From NCBI GenBank assembly GCA_016715115.1, contig JADKBM010000016.1:310001-374000 (forward strand): 64,000 nt of DNA, read 5' to 3'. The notes under the pieces were generated by a model, which saw only the letters and a program-made list of their open reading frames with translations, had not been told where the DNA came from and did no database searches. Positions 50,641-59,342 of this stretch are shown here, piece by piece. Source of the DNA: Acidobacteriota bacterium (GTDB taxonomy: Bacteria > Acidobacteriota > Blastocatellia > Pyrinomonadales > Pyrinomonadaceae). Every line of letters starts with the position of its first letter. Within the stretch, counting starts at the first letter, position 1. A program made the translations under genes and the position numbers.

Positions 50641-53306
50641 AAGATCCTGACCGCCGTCACCTTGTATTCCGGCGTGTGAACGAACCGGTCGCGGAGCGGG
50701 GTCGTGATGCGATTCAGGAAGATCTCGGGATTGTGAAAGGTCGCGAAAAGTTCTCCGTCGCGCACCGTCGGGTTGATCTTGACCGGTAACTCGGCCACAC
50801 CGTAACGGCTTTCGAGCTTCACTACTTCGGCGTCTTCGACCCCGAGTTCGGCGGCGTCTTTTGGTGACACATACAGCAGATCCGAAGGCCGCAGAATCCT
50901 GTTCTTCGTCCGCAAGGTCATCGTTCCGGCGTTGAATTGATAGAGCGTTCTGCCCGTGCTCAGAAGCAGCGGGAATTCTTCGCTGACGACCTCTTTCGTC
51001 GGAATGTACTTCAACCGCCGGAGCGAGGTTTGAACACCGTTGACAAACGAGTCCGTATGCAGAACCTCGGTTCCGGGATGATCGGTGTCCGGACAATTCC
51101 ACTGCAATCCGTGCGAATCGATGCGGTCGTATGTGATTCCGTAACTGCCGGGCCAAACGGCGCGGATCTCGTTCCAGATCTCTTCGGCCGACGAAAACTC
51201 GAATTGCTCGCCCTTGCCGTATGCACGCGCGACATCGCAAATGATCTCCCAATCGCTGCGCGAATTCCCGATCGGCTCGATGACCTTTCGAACGCGCGAG
51301 ACGCGGCGTTCGCCGTTCATAAACGTGCCGTCCTTTTCAAAACTCGACGCCGCCGGGAAAAACACCGTGCCGAACTCCCGCGCCGTTTCGTTCATAAACA
51401 TATCCTGAACGATAACGAGTTCCAGCTTGTCAAACGCCGCGAATGTCTCGGAGGCGTTTGCGTTGCTGAGGAAAACGTCGTAGCCGATGACCCAAAGCGC
51501 TTTCAGTTTCTCGGCCCGCGCCGCGTCCATCATTTGCAGCTGGCTCAAGCCCTTGCTCGATGGAATCGTCGTTTTCCAAACGCTTTCGAAATGCGCGCGC
51601 CCTTCTTCGACGGCGATCGAACCGGTCAGAATTCCGGGGTCGCAACCCATATGCGCCGCGCCCTGAACGTTGTTCTGGCCGCGCAGAGGATTGACGCCGG
51701 TGCCCCGTTTGCCGAGATTTCCCGTCAGCAGCGCGAGGTTCACGAGTCCCATCACGCCTTCGGTTCCCTGCGTGTGCTCGGTCGTGCCGAGCCCGTGGAC
51801 GCACATCGCGGGTTTGACGCCGCCGTACATTCGCGCTGCGCGGCGGATCAGATCGGCCGGAACATCGCAGATCTCCGAGACACGCTCGGGCGTGTACTCG
51901 CGAACGAAATCGGCAAATTTCTCATAATCGGTGACACGCGTTCTGATGAATTCTTCGTCGACCAGCCCTTCTTCGATGATCACGTTCGCGAACGCGTTGA
52001 GCATCGCGATGTTGGTTCCCGGACGAAGCTGCAGATGTATCTTGGCGAAGCGCGTCAATTCGATCTTGCGCGGATCGATGACGATCAGGTTCGCGCCGTT
52101 GTGGCGCACCGCCTGTTTGATCCGCGAGCCGAGGATCGGATGGTTCTCAGTCGGATTCGCACCGCAGATCAGGATCGTCCGCGCCAACTCAATGTCGCGG
52201 AACGAATTCGTCGCGGCGCCGGCGCCGAGCATCATCTTCAAAGCCGCGGCCGAAGGCGTGTGGCAGACGCGAGCGCAGTTGTCGACATTGTTCGTTTCAA
52301 GACAAACGCGAGCGAACTTTTGCGCGAGATAGTTGTCTTCGTTGGTCGCGCGCGCCGATCCGAGAACCGCCGCCGCGTCCGGTCCGGCGCGTTCGACGAT
52401 CTCCTTCATTTTGCGCGCCGCGAAACCGATCGCCTCGTCCCAGCTGACGGTTCGCCAGTTCCCGCCCTTTTCGCGGATCATCGGCTCGGTGACGCGGTCG
52501 TCGGCGTGAACAAAGTCGAACGCGTACGCCCCCTTGACGCAGAGATGACCGTGGTTGACCGGTGATTCGTTTACCGGTTTGATCTGAACGATCCGTTGTT
52601 CGCGACGCCCGACGCTTATCTCGCAACCCGTTCCGCAATAAGGGCAGACCGACTTGGTCCAATCGGTCGGAACGCCTCTTTCAAGGATCGATTTGTCCTC
52701 GAGCGCGCCGGTCGGACAGGTATCGACGCACGCGCCGCAACTGACGCAAGAACTATCGCGCAAAGTCGTTCCCGAATTCGGCGTGATGCGCGTTTTCCGC
52801 CCGCGATCGAAAACCTGCCAGACGTACTGCCCCTGAACCTCGTCGCAGATGCGGACGCAGCGATAGCAGTCGACGCATCGCGCCATATCGACGTGGATGT
52901 ACGGATGCGAATCGTCGATCAGATGTCCGTTGACGTCCGCCGCGAAATCCTTGTCGGTCAGTCCGTATTGCCGCGCGAGGCGATGAAACGGCTTGTCCGG
53001 ATACTTCTGAAACGCCGAAAGCGGATAGCGTCGCGCAAGCATCTTGAGGTTCATCTCGCGCGATTCCTCGATCTCCGGCGTATGCGTTTCGATCTCGAGC
53101 CCGTCGAGAATGTCGTTTTCGCAGGACACTATCGGATGATTCGATCCCGCGACGCGGACCAGACACAATCGGCAGGCGCCGACATCAGCGAGACGTTCGT
53201 CGTGACACAGCGTCGGAACGTCGATGCCGACCGACTGAAGAGCTTTCAGGATCGACATTTTCTTTTCGAATTGATACGGCTTTCCGTTGATCGTTACGTT
53301 AGGCAT
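50622..53306 (-). CDS. fdhF: Formate dehydrogenase alpha subunit (molybdopterin, Fe-S)
   Basis: 894 residues. [2Fe-2S] ferredoxin-type N-terminus with C34, C45, C48 and C62; two [4Fe-4S] clusters at C144-C154 (CVDCYRCVRIC) and C187-C197 (CVSCGACVDTC); then the Mo-dependent core with its [4Fe-4S] site (C221, C224, C228, C256) and Cys348 as the likely molybdenum ligand in CARVCHTPS (cysteine, not selenocysteine). It oxidises formate to CO2. The layout matches the NAD-linked soluble alpha subunit (FdsA/FdhA). No beta or gamma subunit is in the window. A small zinc-ribbon gene is 7 bases upstream. Confidence 0.92.
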   Translation of the reverse strand: MPNVTINGKPYQFEKKMSILKALQSVGIDVPTLCHDERLADVGACRLCLVRVAGSNHPIVSCENDILDGLEIETHTPEIEESREMNLKMLARRYPLSAFQKYPDKPFHRLARQYGLTDKDFAADVNGHLIDDSHPYIHVDMARCVDCYRCVRICDEVQGQYVWQVFDRGRKTRITPNSGTTLRDSSCVSCGACVDTCPTGALEDKSILERGVPTDWTKSVCPYCGTGCEISVGRREQRIVQIKPVNESPVNHGHLCVKGAYAFDFVHADDRVTEPMIREKGGNWRTVSWDEAIGFAARKMKEIVERAGPDAAAVLGSARATNEDNYLAQKFARVCLETNNVDNCARVCHTPSAAALKMMLGAGAATNSFRDIELARTILICGANPTENHPILGSRIKQAVRHNGANLIVIDPRKIELTRFAKIHLQLRPGTNIAMLNAFANVIIEEGLVDEEFIRTRVTDYEKFADFVREYTPERVSEICDVPADLIRRAARMYGGVKPAMCVHGLGTTEHTQGTEGVMGLVNLALLTGNLGKRGTGVNPLRGQNNVQGAAHMGCDPGILTGSIAVEEGRAHFESVWKTTIPSSKGLSQLQMMDAARAEKLKALWVIGYDVFLSNANASETFAAFDKLELVIVQDMFMNETAREFGTVFFPAASSFEKDGTFMNGERRVSRVRKVIEPIGNSRSDWEIICDVARAYGKGEQFEFSSAEEIWNEIRAVWPGSYGITYDRIDSHGLQWNCPDTDHPGTEVLHTDSFVNGVQTSLRRLKYIPTKEVVSEEFPLLLSTGRTLYQFNAGTMTLRTKNRILRPSDLLYVSPKDAAELGVEDAEVVKLESRYGVAELPVKINPTVRDGELFATFHNPEIFLNRITTPLRDRFVHTPEYKVTAVRILKISDL

Positions 53307-53313
53307 TTTGGTT

Positions 53314-53547
53314 TTAGTAGCGATGCGCCAACGTGTCGTATTCCTGTTGGCAGCCTGTGCACAGGAACGGGCTTTCGGTGGTTTCCCGGATGACCTTTAT
53401 GATCGCCTCGAAAAGCTTGTCATCGACAAAGAAAATTCCGCCGCACATCCCGCAATACACCCTGTTCTTGTTTTCGTCGGTCTTGAAAACAGAAGGATTG
53501 AACTGATTCTGACGGTCAGCATCCAAAAACTCCCTCAATCTAACCAT
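53314..53547 (-). CDS. Small zinc-ribbon protein
   Basis: 77 residues from the ATG at 53547, with GGAGG 7 bases upstream. Two CxxC pairs (YCGMCGGIFF and FLCTGCQQEY) about 30 residues apart form a zinc ribbon. No other motif. It ends 7 bases before the formate dehydrogenase start, so it is the first gene of that operon; it might act in maturation or regulation of the enzyme, which is inference. Confidence 0.72.
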   Translation of the reverse strand: MVRLREFLDADRQNQFNPSVFKTDENKNRVYCGMCGGIFFVDDKLFEAIIKVIRETTESPFLCTGCQQEYDTLAHRY

Positions 53548-53714
53548 TCTCGTCCTCCGGGCATCAGCGTTTCGGCAATCCACCTGAGATTGCGCTCGGT
53601 TGACCTCATACAAAGCAAGGCGTATGCCTGTTTGAAATCCAACGAATGCGCAACATCCGGATCTGTTTATCGCGTATTTTCCCGCGAAGACTGCGGAAAC
53701 TTACACAAAGGATT

Positions 53715-54400
53715 GGAGATTTGCGATTTGCGATTTGCGATTTGGGGATTCCAGGGATTCCAAGAATTCCAAGAATTCCAAGAATTCCAAGGATTCCAAG
53801 GATTCCAAGGATTCCAAGGATTCCAAGGATTCCAAGGATTCCAAGAATTCCAAGAATTCCAAGAATTCCAAGAATTCCAAGGATTCCAAGGATTCCAAGA
53901 ATTCCAAGGATTCCAAGGATTCCAAGGATTCCAAGAATTCCAAGGATTCCAAGAATTCCAAGAATTCCAAGGATTCCAAGAATTCCAAGGATTCCAAGAA
54001 TTCCAAGGATTCCAAGGATTCCAAGAATTCCAAGGATTCCGGGGATTCCAAGAATTCCAAGGATTCCAAGAATTCCAAAGATTCCAAGAATTCCAAGGAT
54101 TCCAAGAATTCCAAGGATTCCGGGGATTCCAAGGATTCCAAGAATTCCAAGGATTCCAAGAATTCCAAGGATTCCAAGAATTCCAGGGATTCCAGGGATT
54201 CCCGGGATTCTGAATCTTGAACCTGGAACCTGGAATATGGAATGTTTGGAATGTTCGGAATCTGGAATCTTTGGAACCTGGAATCTGGAATCTGGAATCT
54301 TTGGAATCTGGAATCTTTGGAACCTGGAACCTGGAATCTGGAATCTTTGGAACCTGGAATGCTTGGAATCTGGAATGTTTGGAATTTGGTACAATCTCGA
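53715..54400. repeat. Array E: about 50 copies of the 9-bp word CCAAGRATT with heptamer flanks
   Basis: 53715-53745 holds GATTTGC words; about 53751-54205 holds roughly 50 tandem 9-mers, CCAAGAATT or CCAAGGATT (rarely CCGGGGATT, CCAGGGATT); 54215-54390 holds TGGAATC/AACC words (inverse of the CCAGATT words in array D). A and G alternate irregularly at one position. None of the six reading frames contains a stop across the 9-mer block. It fills the gap between the zinc-ribbon gene and a small plus-strand ORF. Confidence 0.95.
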
Positions 54401-54401
54401 A

Positions 54402-54494
54402 ATGCAACTGACACGTTCACAAACAGTCGGAGCACTCATTTTGCTTGCGGCGACCCTCGCGTTTTTGGCTCTGCGCTTTGCGTTTTCACGTTGA
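54402..54494 (+). CDS. Possible single-helix microprotein
   Basis: 30 residues: MQLTRSQTVG, then a hydrophobic helix (ALILLAATLAFLALRFAF) and SR before the stop. No ribosome site. TACAAT at 54390-54395 could act as a -10 element. It lies 19 bases before miaA in the same direction, so it could be the first gene of that operon or non-coding. Confidence 0.35.
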   Translation: MQLTRSQTVGALILLAATLAFLALRFAFSR

Positions 54495-54512
54495 AGGCGG
54501 AAAATCATATTC

Positions 54513-55439
54513 GTGAGTGAACCGAAGACAATCTTCTCGATCGCCGGACCGACCGCGTCGGGCAAGACGGAACTCGGCGTCGCGCTCGCACTCCGGCTGG
54601 GCAACGGCGAAGTGGTCAACTGCGACTCGGTGCAGATATATCGCGGGATCGAGATCGCGACCGCGAAGCCGACCGAAGAAGAAAAGCGCGGCGTGCCGCA
54701 TCATCTGATCGACTATGTCCCGCCGACGGTCAATTACACCTCCGCCGACTGGGCGCACGACGCCGCCCAAAAGATAGCCGAGATCGAAGCTCGCGGCGCT
54801 GTTCCGATCCTCGTCGGCGGGACCGGATTTTATCTCCGAACCTTGCTCGAACCGTTGTTCGAAAGTCCGAAGACCGATCCCGCGATTCGCCGGCGACTCC
54901 TCGCCATCAAGTACGAAAAGGGTCCTGAGCATCTGCATAAGTTGCTGACGGAGATCGATCCGGTCTCCGCCGCGAAACTCTTCCCGCGGGATTATGTTCG
55001 CGTCACGAGGGCGCTTGAGGTGTTCTATCAGACCGGCACAAAGATCTCGGAAGCGCAACCGAATCGCGCCGAACCACCGGAATTCGCGGCACGCATACGG
55101 ACCTTCGTCCTCAGCCCGCCGCGCGAAGAACTCTATGCGAAGATCAACGCCCGTGCTCTGATCCACTTTGATCGGGGCCTTGTCGACGAGGTCGAACGGC
55201 TCAGGGCGAGCGGCGTCCCGGATGACACGAACGCTCTCGGCGCGCACGGATACCGGCGTGTGTGCGAGTATCTGCGCGGCGAGCGCGACCTCGCGAGCGC
55301 GATCGAGAAAACGCAACAGGACGTGCGCAATTATGCGAAACGGCAGTTAACCTGGTTTCGCAAGGAATCCGGAGTCATTTGGCTCGAAGGATTCGGGGAC
55401 GAGCCGCGAATACTTGACGAACTCCTCGGCGCTCTCTGA
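54513..55439 (+). CDS. miaA: tRNA dimethylallyltransferase
   Basis: 308 residues from a GTG at 54513. The P-loop (AGPTASGKTELG) is at the N-terminus, followed by CDSVQIYRG, GVPHHLIDYV and PILVGGTGFYLRTLLEPL, then the tRNA-binding C-terminal half ending in RQLTWFRKE. It adds dimethylallyl from DMAPP to A37 of tRNAs reading UNN codons. miaA followed by hfq is a widely conserved order. The substrate DMAPP is a product of the MEP pathway whose genes lie at 59613-63429. No good ribosome site is visible. Confidence 0.93.
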   Translation: MSEPKTIFSIAGPTASGKTELGVALALRLGNGEVVNCDSVQIYRGIEIATAKPTEEEKRGVPHHLIDYVPPTVNYTSADWAHDAAQKIAEIEARGAVPILVGGTGFYLRTLLEPLFESPKTDPAIRRRLLAIKYEKGPEHLHKLLTEIDPVSAAKLFPRDYVRVTRALEVFYQTGTKISEAQPNRAEPPEFAARIRTFVLSPPREELYAKINARALIHFDRGLVDEVERLRASGVPDDTNALGAHGYRRVCEYLRGERDLASAIEKTQQDVRNYAKRQLTWFRKESGVIWLEGFGDEPRILDELLGAL

Positions 55440-55447
55440 AAATTCCC

Positions 55448-55475
55448 TTGTCTGCAAAAGCAAATCTGCTATAAT
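55448..55475 (+). promoter_or_regulatory. Sigma70-type promoter for hfq
   Basis: TTGTCT (55448-55453) and a perfect TATAAT (55470-55475) are separated by 16 bp, 42 bases before the hfq start codon, directly after the miaA stop. hfq can thus be transcribed independently of miaA. Confidence 0.65.
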
Positions 55476-55517
55476 CCAACCTGTTCGTTTTATTCAACTC
55501 AAAGTTAGAAAAAGGTT

Positions 55518-55745
55518 ATGGAAAGATCAACCGCTCAGAATATCCAGGATGCTTTTTTGAACTCCGCGCGGCGCGACAAAGTCGCGGTACAGATCCATCT
55601 TCTCAGCGGCGCGACGCTCGCCGGCCGGATCAAGAGTTTTGACAAGTTCTCGGTATTGCTCGACGCCGGCGGGCAAGAGTTTCTGATCTTCAAACACGCG
55701 ATCTCGACCATTTCACCCGAACGCCGTCGACCGGACGCGGATTAA
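55518..55745 (+). CDS. hfq: RNA-binding chaperone Hfq
   Basis: 75 residues, a short Sm-like protein. Sm1 is recognisable in NIQDAFLNSARRDKVAVQIH and LLSGATLAGRIKSFDKFSVL; Sm2 as EFLIFKHAISTISP. The family forms hexamers that bind poly(A)/U-rich RNA and help small RNAs pair with mRNAs. The usual 'YKHA' reads FKHA here. AGAAAAAGG lies just upstream of the ATG. It has its own promoter and is followed 4 bases later by tmk. Confidence 0.92.
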   Translation: MERSTAQNIQDAFLNSARRDKVAVQIHLLSGATLAGRIKSFDKFSVLLDAGGQEFLIFKHAISTISPERRRPDAD

Positions 55746-55749
55746 CGTT

Positions 55750-56379
55750 TTGCGCGGAAAATTCATCACATTCGAAGGGATCGACGGAAGCGGCAAGTCG
55801 ACGCAATTGCGGTTGCTTGCGGGCGACCTCAGGATGCGCGGCCTGAACGTGCTGACGACGCTTCAGCCCGGCGGAACGCCGCTCGGAAGGCGCCTGCGTG
55901 AGTCGTTTCTCGAAACCGAAGAGAACGTACATCCGATGGCGGAACTTCTACTTTTCGCCGCGGACCGCGCGCAACACGTCAATTTCCTGATCAAGCCGGC
56001 GCTCGAAGAGGGCAAGATCGTGATTTCGGACCGCTATGCGGACGCGACCGTCGCGTACCAAGGCGCCGGTCGCGGATTCGACGAGAAGATCGTCGCGCAA
56101 GTGATCAAACTCGCGACCGACGGATTGAAGCCCGATCTGACTTTGTTTTTTGACGTTCCGATTGAGAAAGCCATCGTCCGCACGAATTCGCGCAGCGACG
56201 AGGAATCGAAGCAGAACCGGATGGACCGCGAGAACGCCGCATTTTACGGAAGGGTCCGCGAGGCTTACTTGAAGATCGCCGAGCGCGAGCCGAAACGATT
56301 CGTCGTCATCGACGCCTCCGGCTCGATCGACGAGGTGCACCACAAGGTCGTCGAGGTTGTCGGCGAGTTCTTAAGCTGA
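55750..56379 (+). CDS. tmk: Thymidylate kinase
   Basis: 209 residues from a TTG at 55750, the only plausible start because the P-loop (FEGIDGSGKSTQLRLL) follows at once. The DR(Y/H) motif is ISDRYADATVAYQGAGR and the lid region follows later (RSDEESKQNRMDRE). It phosphorylates dTMP to dTDP for DNA synthesis. It starts 4 bases after hfq and is probably read from the same mRNA. A 123-bp inverted repeat separates it from holB. Confidence 0.92.
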   Translation: MRGKFITFEGIDGSGKSTQLRLLAGDLRMRGLNVLTTLQPGGTPLGRRLRESFLETEENVHPMAELLLFAADRAQHVNFLIKPALEEGKIVISDRYADATVAYQGAGRGFDEKIVAQVIKLATDGLKPDLTLFFDVPIEKAIVRTNSRSDEESKQNRMDRENAAFYGRVREAYLKIAEREPKRFVVIDASGSIDEVHHKVVEVVGEFLS

Positions 56380-56418
56380 CTGGCGCGTAATCTGACGGGA
56401 GCGCAAGCGTCCGCGACC

Positions 56419-56541
56419 GGAGCGCAAGCGTCCCCGCTTGCACTGAGCGCGGAGCGCGAACGGCGCCGGCGGAAAAGAGCGCGTGGAATTCAACGGTTTT
56501 ACGGCGTTTCACGCCGTTGCAAGCGGGGACGCTTGCGCTCC
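56419..56541. repeat. 23-bp perfect inverted repeat between tmk and holB
   Basis: 56419-56441 (GGAGCGCAAGCGTCCCCGCT and TGC) is the exact reverse complement of 56519-56541. The 77-base loop includes a smaller hairpin (ACGGCGT/ACGCCGT). A partial extra copy precedes it (GGAGCGCAAGCGTCCGCG at about 56399). This looks like a dispersed palindromic repeat that inserted into the operon. Confidence 0.85.
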
Positions 56542-56562
56542 AGTCGCGCTCCAATCGCAAAT

Positions 56563-57606
56563 ATGTTTGACCGGTTGATCGGAAACAGCGAAATCAAAGC
56601 CACCTTGCGGCGGATGATCCGCAACGGGCGTGTGCCTCGTTCGCTGCTGCTCGCCGGTCCGGAGGGAACAGGCAAGCGCGAATTCGCGTTCGAACTCGCG
56701 CGGGCTTTCATCTGCGCGGCGAAGATCGACGGCGAGGGTTGCGGCAAATGCCCGGCGTGCGTCCGCTGCGACAAATTCACATTTCCGGCGCCGGACGCGA
56801 AGAAGGAACATTTCGAACGCGTTTTCTTGAGCGAGCACACCGATGTCGGAACCGTCATTCCCTGCCGAAACAACATTCTCGTCGATGCGATCAGAGGGCT
56901 CGAACGTGAGGCCAACTATCGGCCGTACGAAGCCGAGGCCCGTTTCTTCATCATCGACGATGCCGACAAAATGAACGACGCGGCGTCGAACGCGTTGCTC
57001 AAAACACTCGAAGAACCGCCACCGACGTCGCATATCTTCGTCATCACGTCGCGGCCGGACAGTTTGCTGCCGACGATTCGGTCGCGCTGTCAGATCCTGC
57101 GTTTCGCGCCGGTTCCGGCAGCCGAGATCGCCGATCTGCTGACGTCGCGGCGACAGATTTCGCATTCCGACGCGGATCTGATCGCGAGGCTTTCGGCCGG
57201 CAGCGTAGGGCGCGGGATGTCGTTCGATCTCGAGCGTTTCAGGTCGCATCGCGAGCTTATGCTGGGCGTCATCCGCGGCGTCGTCGGACGCGAACGGCCG
57301 GATTTTCTCGCGCTCCTGAAGCTGGCCGAATCGCTCAGCGACGCAAAGTTCAAGGACGACTACGCGGAGCGGCTCGATTCGCTGCAGTCTCTGATCCACG
57401 ACGTCTGGTCGATCAAGCTCGGCCGGACGCCGGAATCGATCGGCAACGCTGATATCAGCGCCGATCTCGTCGTGCTTTCGCGGGCGCTCGAATCCAAGCG
57501 GCTTGCCGGCTGGCTCCGGGAGATCGAAGACCTGCGCGAAGCGTCGGTTCTGAATCTGAACAAGAAGATCACGAGCGATGCATTGTTTCTCGGGATGGCG
57601 GGTTGA
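56563..57606 (+). CDS. holB: DNA polymerase III subunit delta'
   Basis: 347 residues from the ATG at 56563 (MFDRLIGNSEIKATLRRMIR). AAA+ clamp-loader layout: a P-loop variant (LLLAGPEGTGKREFAFELAR), the zinc module CGKCPACVRCDKF, Walker B-like FIIDDADKMN, sensor region LLKTLEEPPPTSHIFVITSR and the SRC motif in IRSRCQILRF. Delta' is the rigid stator of the replicative clamp loader; an SRC motif here is the arginine finger used by the neighbouring subunit. The gene follows tmk, a common pairing. Confidence 0.9.
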   Translation: MFDRLIGNSEIKATLRRMIRNGRVPRSLLLAGPEGTGKREFAFELARAFICAAKIDGEGCGKCPACVRCDKFTFPAPDAKKEHFERVFLSEHTDVGTVIPCRNNILVDAIRGLEREANYRPYEAEARFFIIDDADKMNDAASNALLKTLEEPPPTSHIFVITSRPDSLLPTIRSRCQILRFAPVPAAEIADLLTSRRQISHSDADLIARLSAGSVGRGMSFDLERFRSHRELMLGVIRGVVGRERPDFLALLKLAESLSDAKFKDDYAERLDSLQSLIHDVWSIKLGRTPESIGNADISADLVVLSRALESKRLAGWLREIEDLREASVLNLNKKITSDALFLGMAG

Positions 57607-57617
57607 CGCGTGAACCT

Positions 57618-58568
57618 ATGTTGAAGTTTTTTGTTTTTTTAGCATTGCTGAGTGCGAACGTCGCCGCTCAGCAACCAAAGATCGATCCGCCCCGACCGGA
57701 CGGTGCGCCGCAAATCCGGGAGTCGTTCAACTTTCCGCGATATCCAAACTTTTTCCGCGTTGGCGAGATAAAAGGGAAGATCGCCCCGGCGAAGGCGATC
57801 TACTTGCCGACGCCGACATTTCCGGAAAACGCGCGCGAAGCCGGAGTTGACGGCAAAGTCCGTGTCGACATCATCATCGCGACAGATGGAACGGTTTCCT
57901 CGGCAAAATCCGTGTCCGGCGCGAAAGAGTTCTTCCCGGCGGCCGAAACAGCCGCGGTTAACTCCCGTTTTCTACCGCCGGGCATTGAAGTTGCGGCCTA
58001 TTTGACGTACGAGTTCATCATTCGCAAGCCAAACTGGTTTCTCGTCGCCTTTGATCTTTACACGATTCCGGATTCGAATCCAGGCGTTATCCGAAAGGCG
58101 TTCCCGTCCGATTGGGCGGAGGAAATTGAACTCGCGGAGCGGTTGATCGAGATTGGACGCCGGCGACCGCCGCGTCCGAACTTGGTCGGAGCTACCCGAA
58201 CCGCTACCGATAACACGACGATGATTCGGGCCTCCGTTTCCCTTCCATCGCCGGAGTTGAATGCCGCCGCGACGAATCTGGCCGGCAAGATTCGTTTGCG
58301 ACTTGCCGCCGACCCCGCGAGTTTGCGGCAGTTTGAGTTGGCGGAAGGCTTCATACAAGCACTTACGGCCTTTCGGAATCCGGCGATGCAGAATTATTCG
58401 ACGGGTTTGCTGCGCCGGTTCGTTGACGAATCGCCGGAAAATCTGCCGCCGACCTGGATCGCCCGACTTCGCGGATTTTTGGCTGACGAACGCGGACTTG
58501 CACCCGGCGCGTACGTTGGTCGTTTGCATTTGATGATCAACGAGTTTCGTTTGTTCGAAGTCAAGTAA
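57618..58568 (+). CDS. Exported protein with TonB-C-terminal-type domain
   Basis: 316 residues from the ATG at 57618, followed by a signal peptide (MLKFFVFLALLSANVAAQQ). Residues of about 65-140 form a TonB-C-like domain (TPTFPENAREAGVDGKVRVD, IIATDGTVSSAKSVSGAKEF), here as a free periplasmic domain rather than fused to a membrane anchor. The C-terminal half is helical and unknown (ATNLAGKIRLRLAADPASLR). It follows holB by 11 bases. Confidence 0.72.
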   Translation: MLKFFVFLALLSANVAAQQPKIDPPRPDGAPQIRESFNFPRYPNFFRVGEIKGKIAPAKAIYLPTPTFPENAREAGVDGKVRVDIIIATDGTVSSAKSVSGAKEFFPAAETAAVNSRFLPPGIEVAAYLTYEFIIRKPNWFLVAFDLYTIPDSNPGVIRKAFPSDWAEEIELAERLIEIGRRRPPRPNLVGATRTATDNTTMIRASVSLPSPELNAAATNLAGKIRLRLAADPASLRQFELAEGFIQALTAFRNPAMQNYSTGLLRRFVDESPENLPPTWIARLRGFLADERGLAPGAYVGRLHLMINEFRLFEVK

Positions 58569-58610
58569 GTTACAATGCAAAGAAGCGGGACGAACATCCC
58601 GCGGGTCACG

Positions 58611-59045
58611 ATGAATGAATCCTTGTCACAAGCTGCGGTTCTCGGACCTTTGGAAAGGGTAATATCGGCCGTTTTCGCAGGAGGCATCGGCGTCGGCGCG
58701 TTATTGGTCGCGGCGTTCGATCCAAGCTAGACTTCTATCTTTCCTCCCTGCCCCCTTCTTTCGCTGACCGGCATTGCCTGTCCCGGCTGCGGGCTGACGC
58801 GCGGCTTTCACGCTTTGTTTCACGGAGATATTCTGACCGCGCTCGACTTCAACGCGATGATCCCGATCTACTCGGTAATGCTCGGTTTTTTGTTTGTTTC
58901 GCTGCTGCTTGCCGCCGTCCGCGGCCGCGGATTGAGCGCGGAACGTTTTCCGGTCGCGAGCGTTTACGGAATACTGGGTCTGGCGGTCGTCTTCACGGTC
59001 CTGCGGAACCTTCCGTTTGAGCCGTTCCGGGTTCTGTATCCCTGA
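58611..59045 (+). pseudogene. DUF2752 membrane protein interrupted by an in-frame TAG
   Basis: The frame starts at 58611 (MNESLSQAAVLGPLERVISA) and reads on through FDPS to TAG at 58728-58730 (codon 40), then continues in the same frame as TSIFPPCPLLSLTGIACPGC, GLTRGFHALFHGD and two membrane helices to the stop at 59045. The CPGCGLTRGFHALFHG block is the DUF2752 signature. One base change (TAG from AAG) would give FDPSKTSIFPPCP, which fits the family. It is therefore a nonsense allele, unless the stop is an error or is read through. Confidence 0.8.
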
Positions 59046-59065
59046 AACGACTTTGATTCAGGCGG

Positions 59066-59293
59066 CATCTTTCAGTTATCCACTCTCAGTTATTCCGGAG
59101 CATTTCTTTTTTCGGAATAGCTGAGAACTGATTGCGGATAGTGGATATCGCAATTCAAGATATTCAAGTCTCGCGGCTCAAAACTGACCGCGGATATCGC
59201 AACTTTCATCTTTCAGTTATCCACTCTCAGCTATTCCGGAGCATTTACATTTCGGAATAGCTGAAAACTGACAGCGGATAGTTGATATCGCAA
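59066..59293. repeat. Two copies of an 87-bp hairpin element
   Basis: 59066-59152 and 59207-59293 are about 85-90% identical. Each contains inverted arms (CAGTTATTCCGGAGCATTT / CGGAATAGCTGAGAACTG) and ends with GGATATCGCAA. The 54-base gap between them ends in a third, shorter partial copy (AAAACTGACCGCGGATATCG). The words CAGTTAT and AACTGA are also used in array B. Confidence 0.85.
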
Positions 59294-59342
59294 ATCCAAG
59301 ACCGAATTGATTCCGGGTTTAGGACTCAAGATTAGATTTATC

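Noticed and set aside
50937..52565. 542-codon open frame on the plus strand opposite the formate dehydrogenase gene
   Set aside because: It is the antisense shadow of a clearly coding gene with all Fe-S motifs; its product is Arg/Asp-rich without any domain.
53715..54400. CRISPR array
   Set aside because: There are no unique spacers between conserved repeats; the unit is 7-9 bp and contiguous. No cas gene is nearby. The same applies to arrays A-D and F.
53646..54494. Long open frames of 160-340 codons through array E on both strands
   Set aside because: They arise because a stop-free 9-mer is repeated; composition is purely repetitive, and no ribosome site or homologous domain is present.
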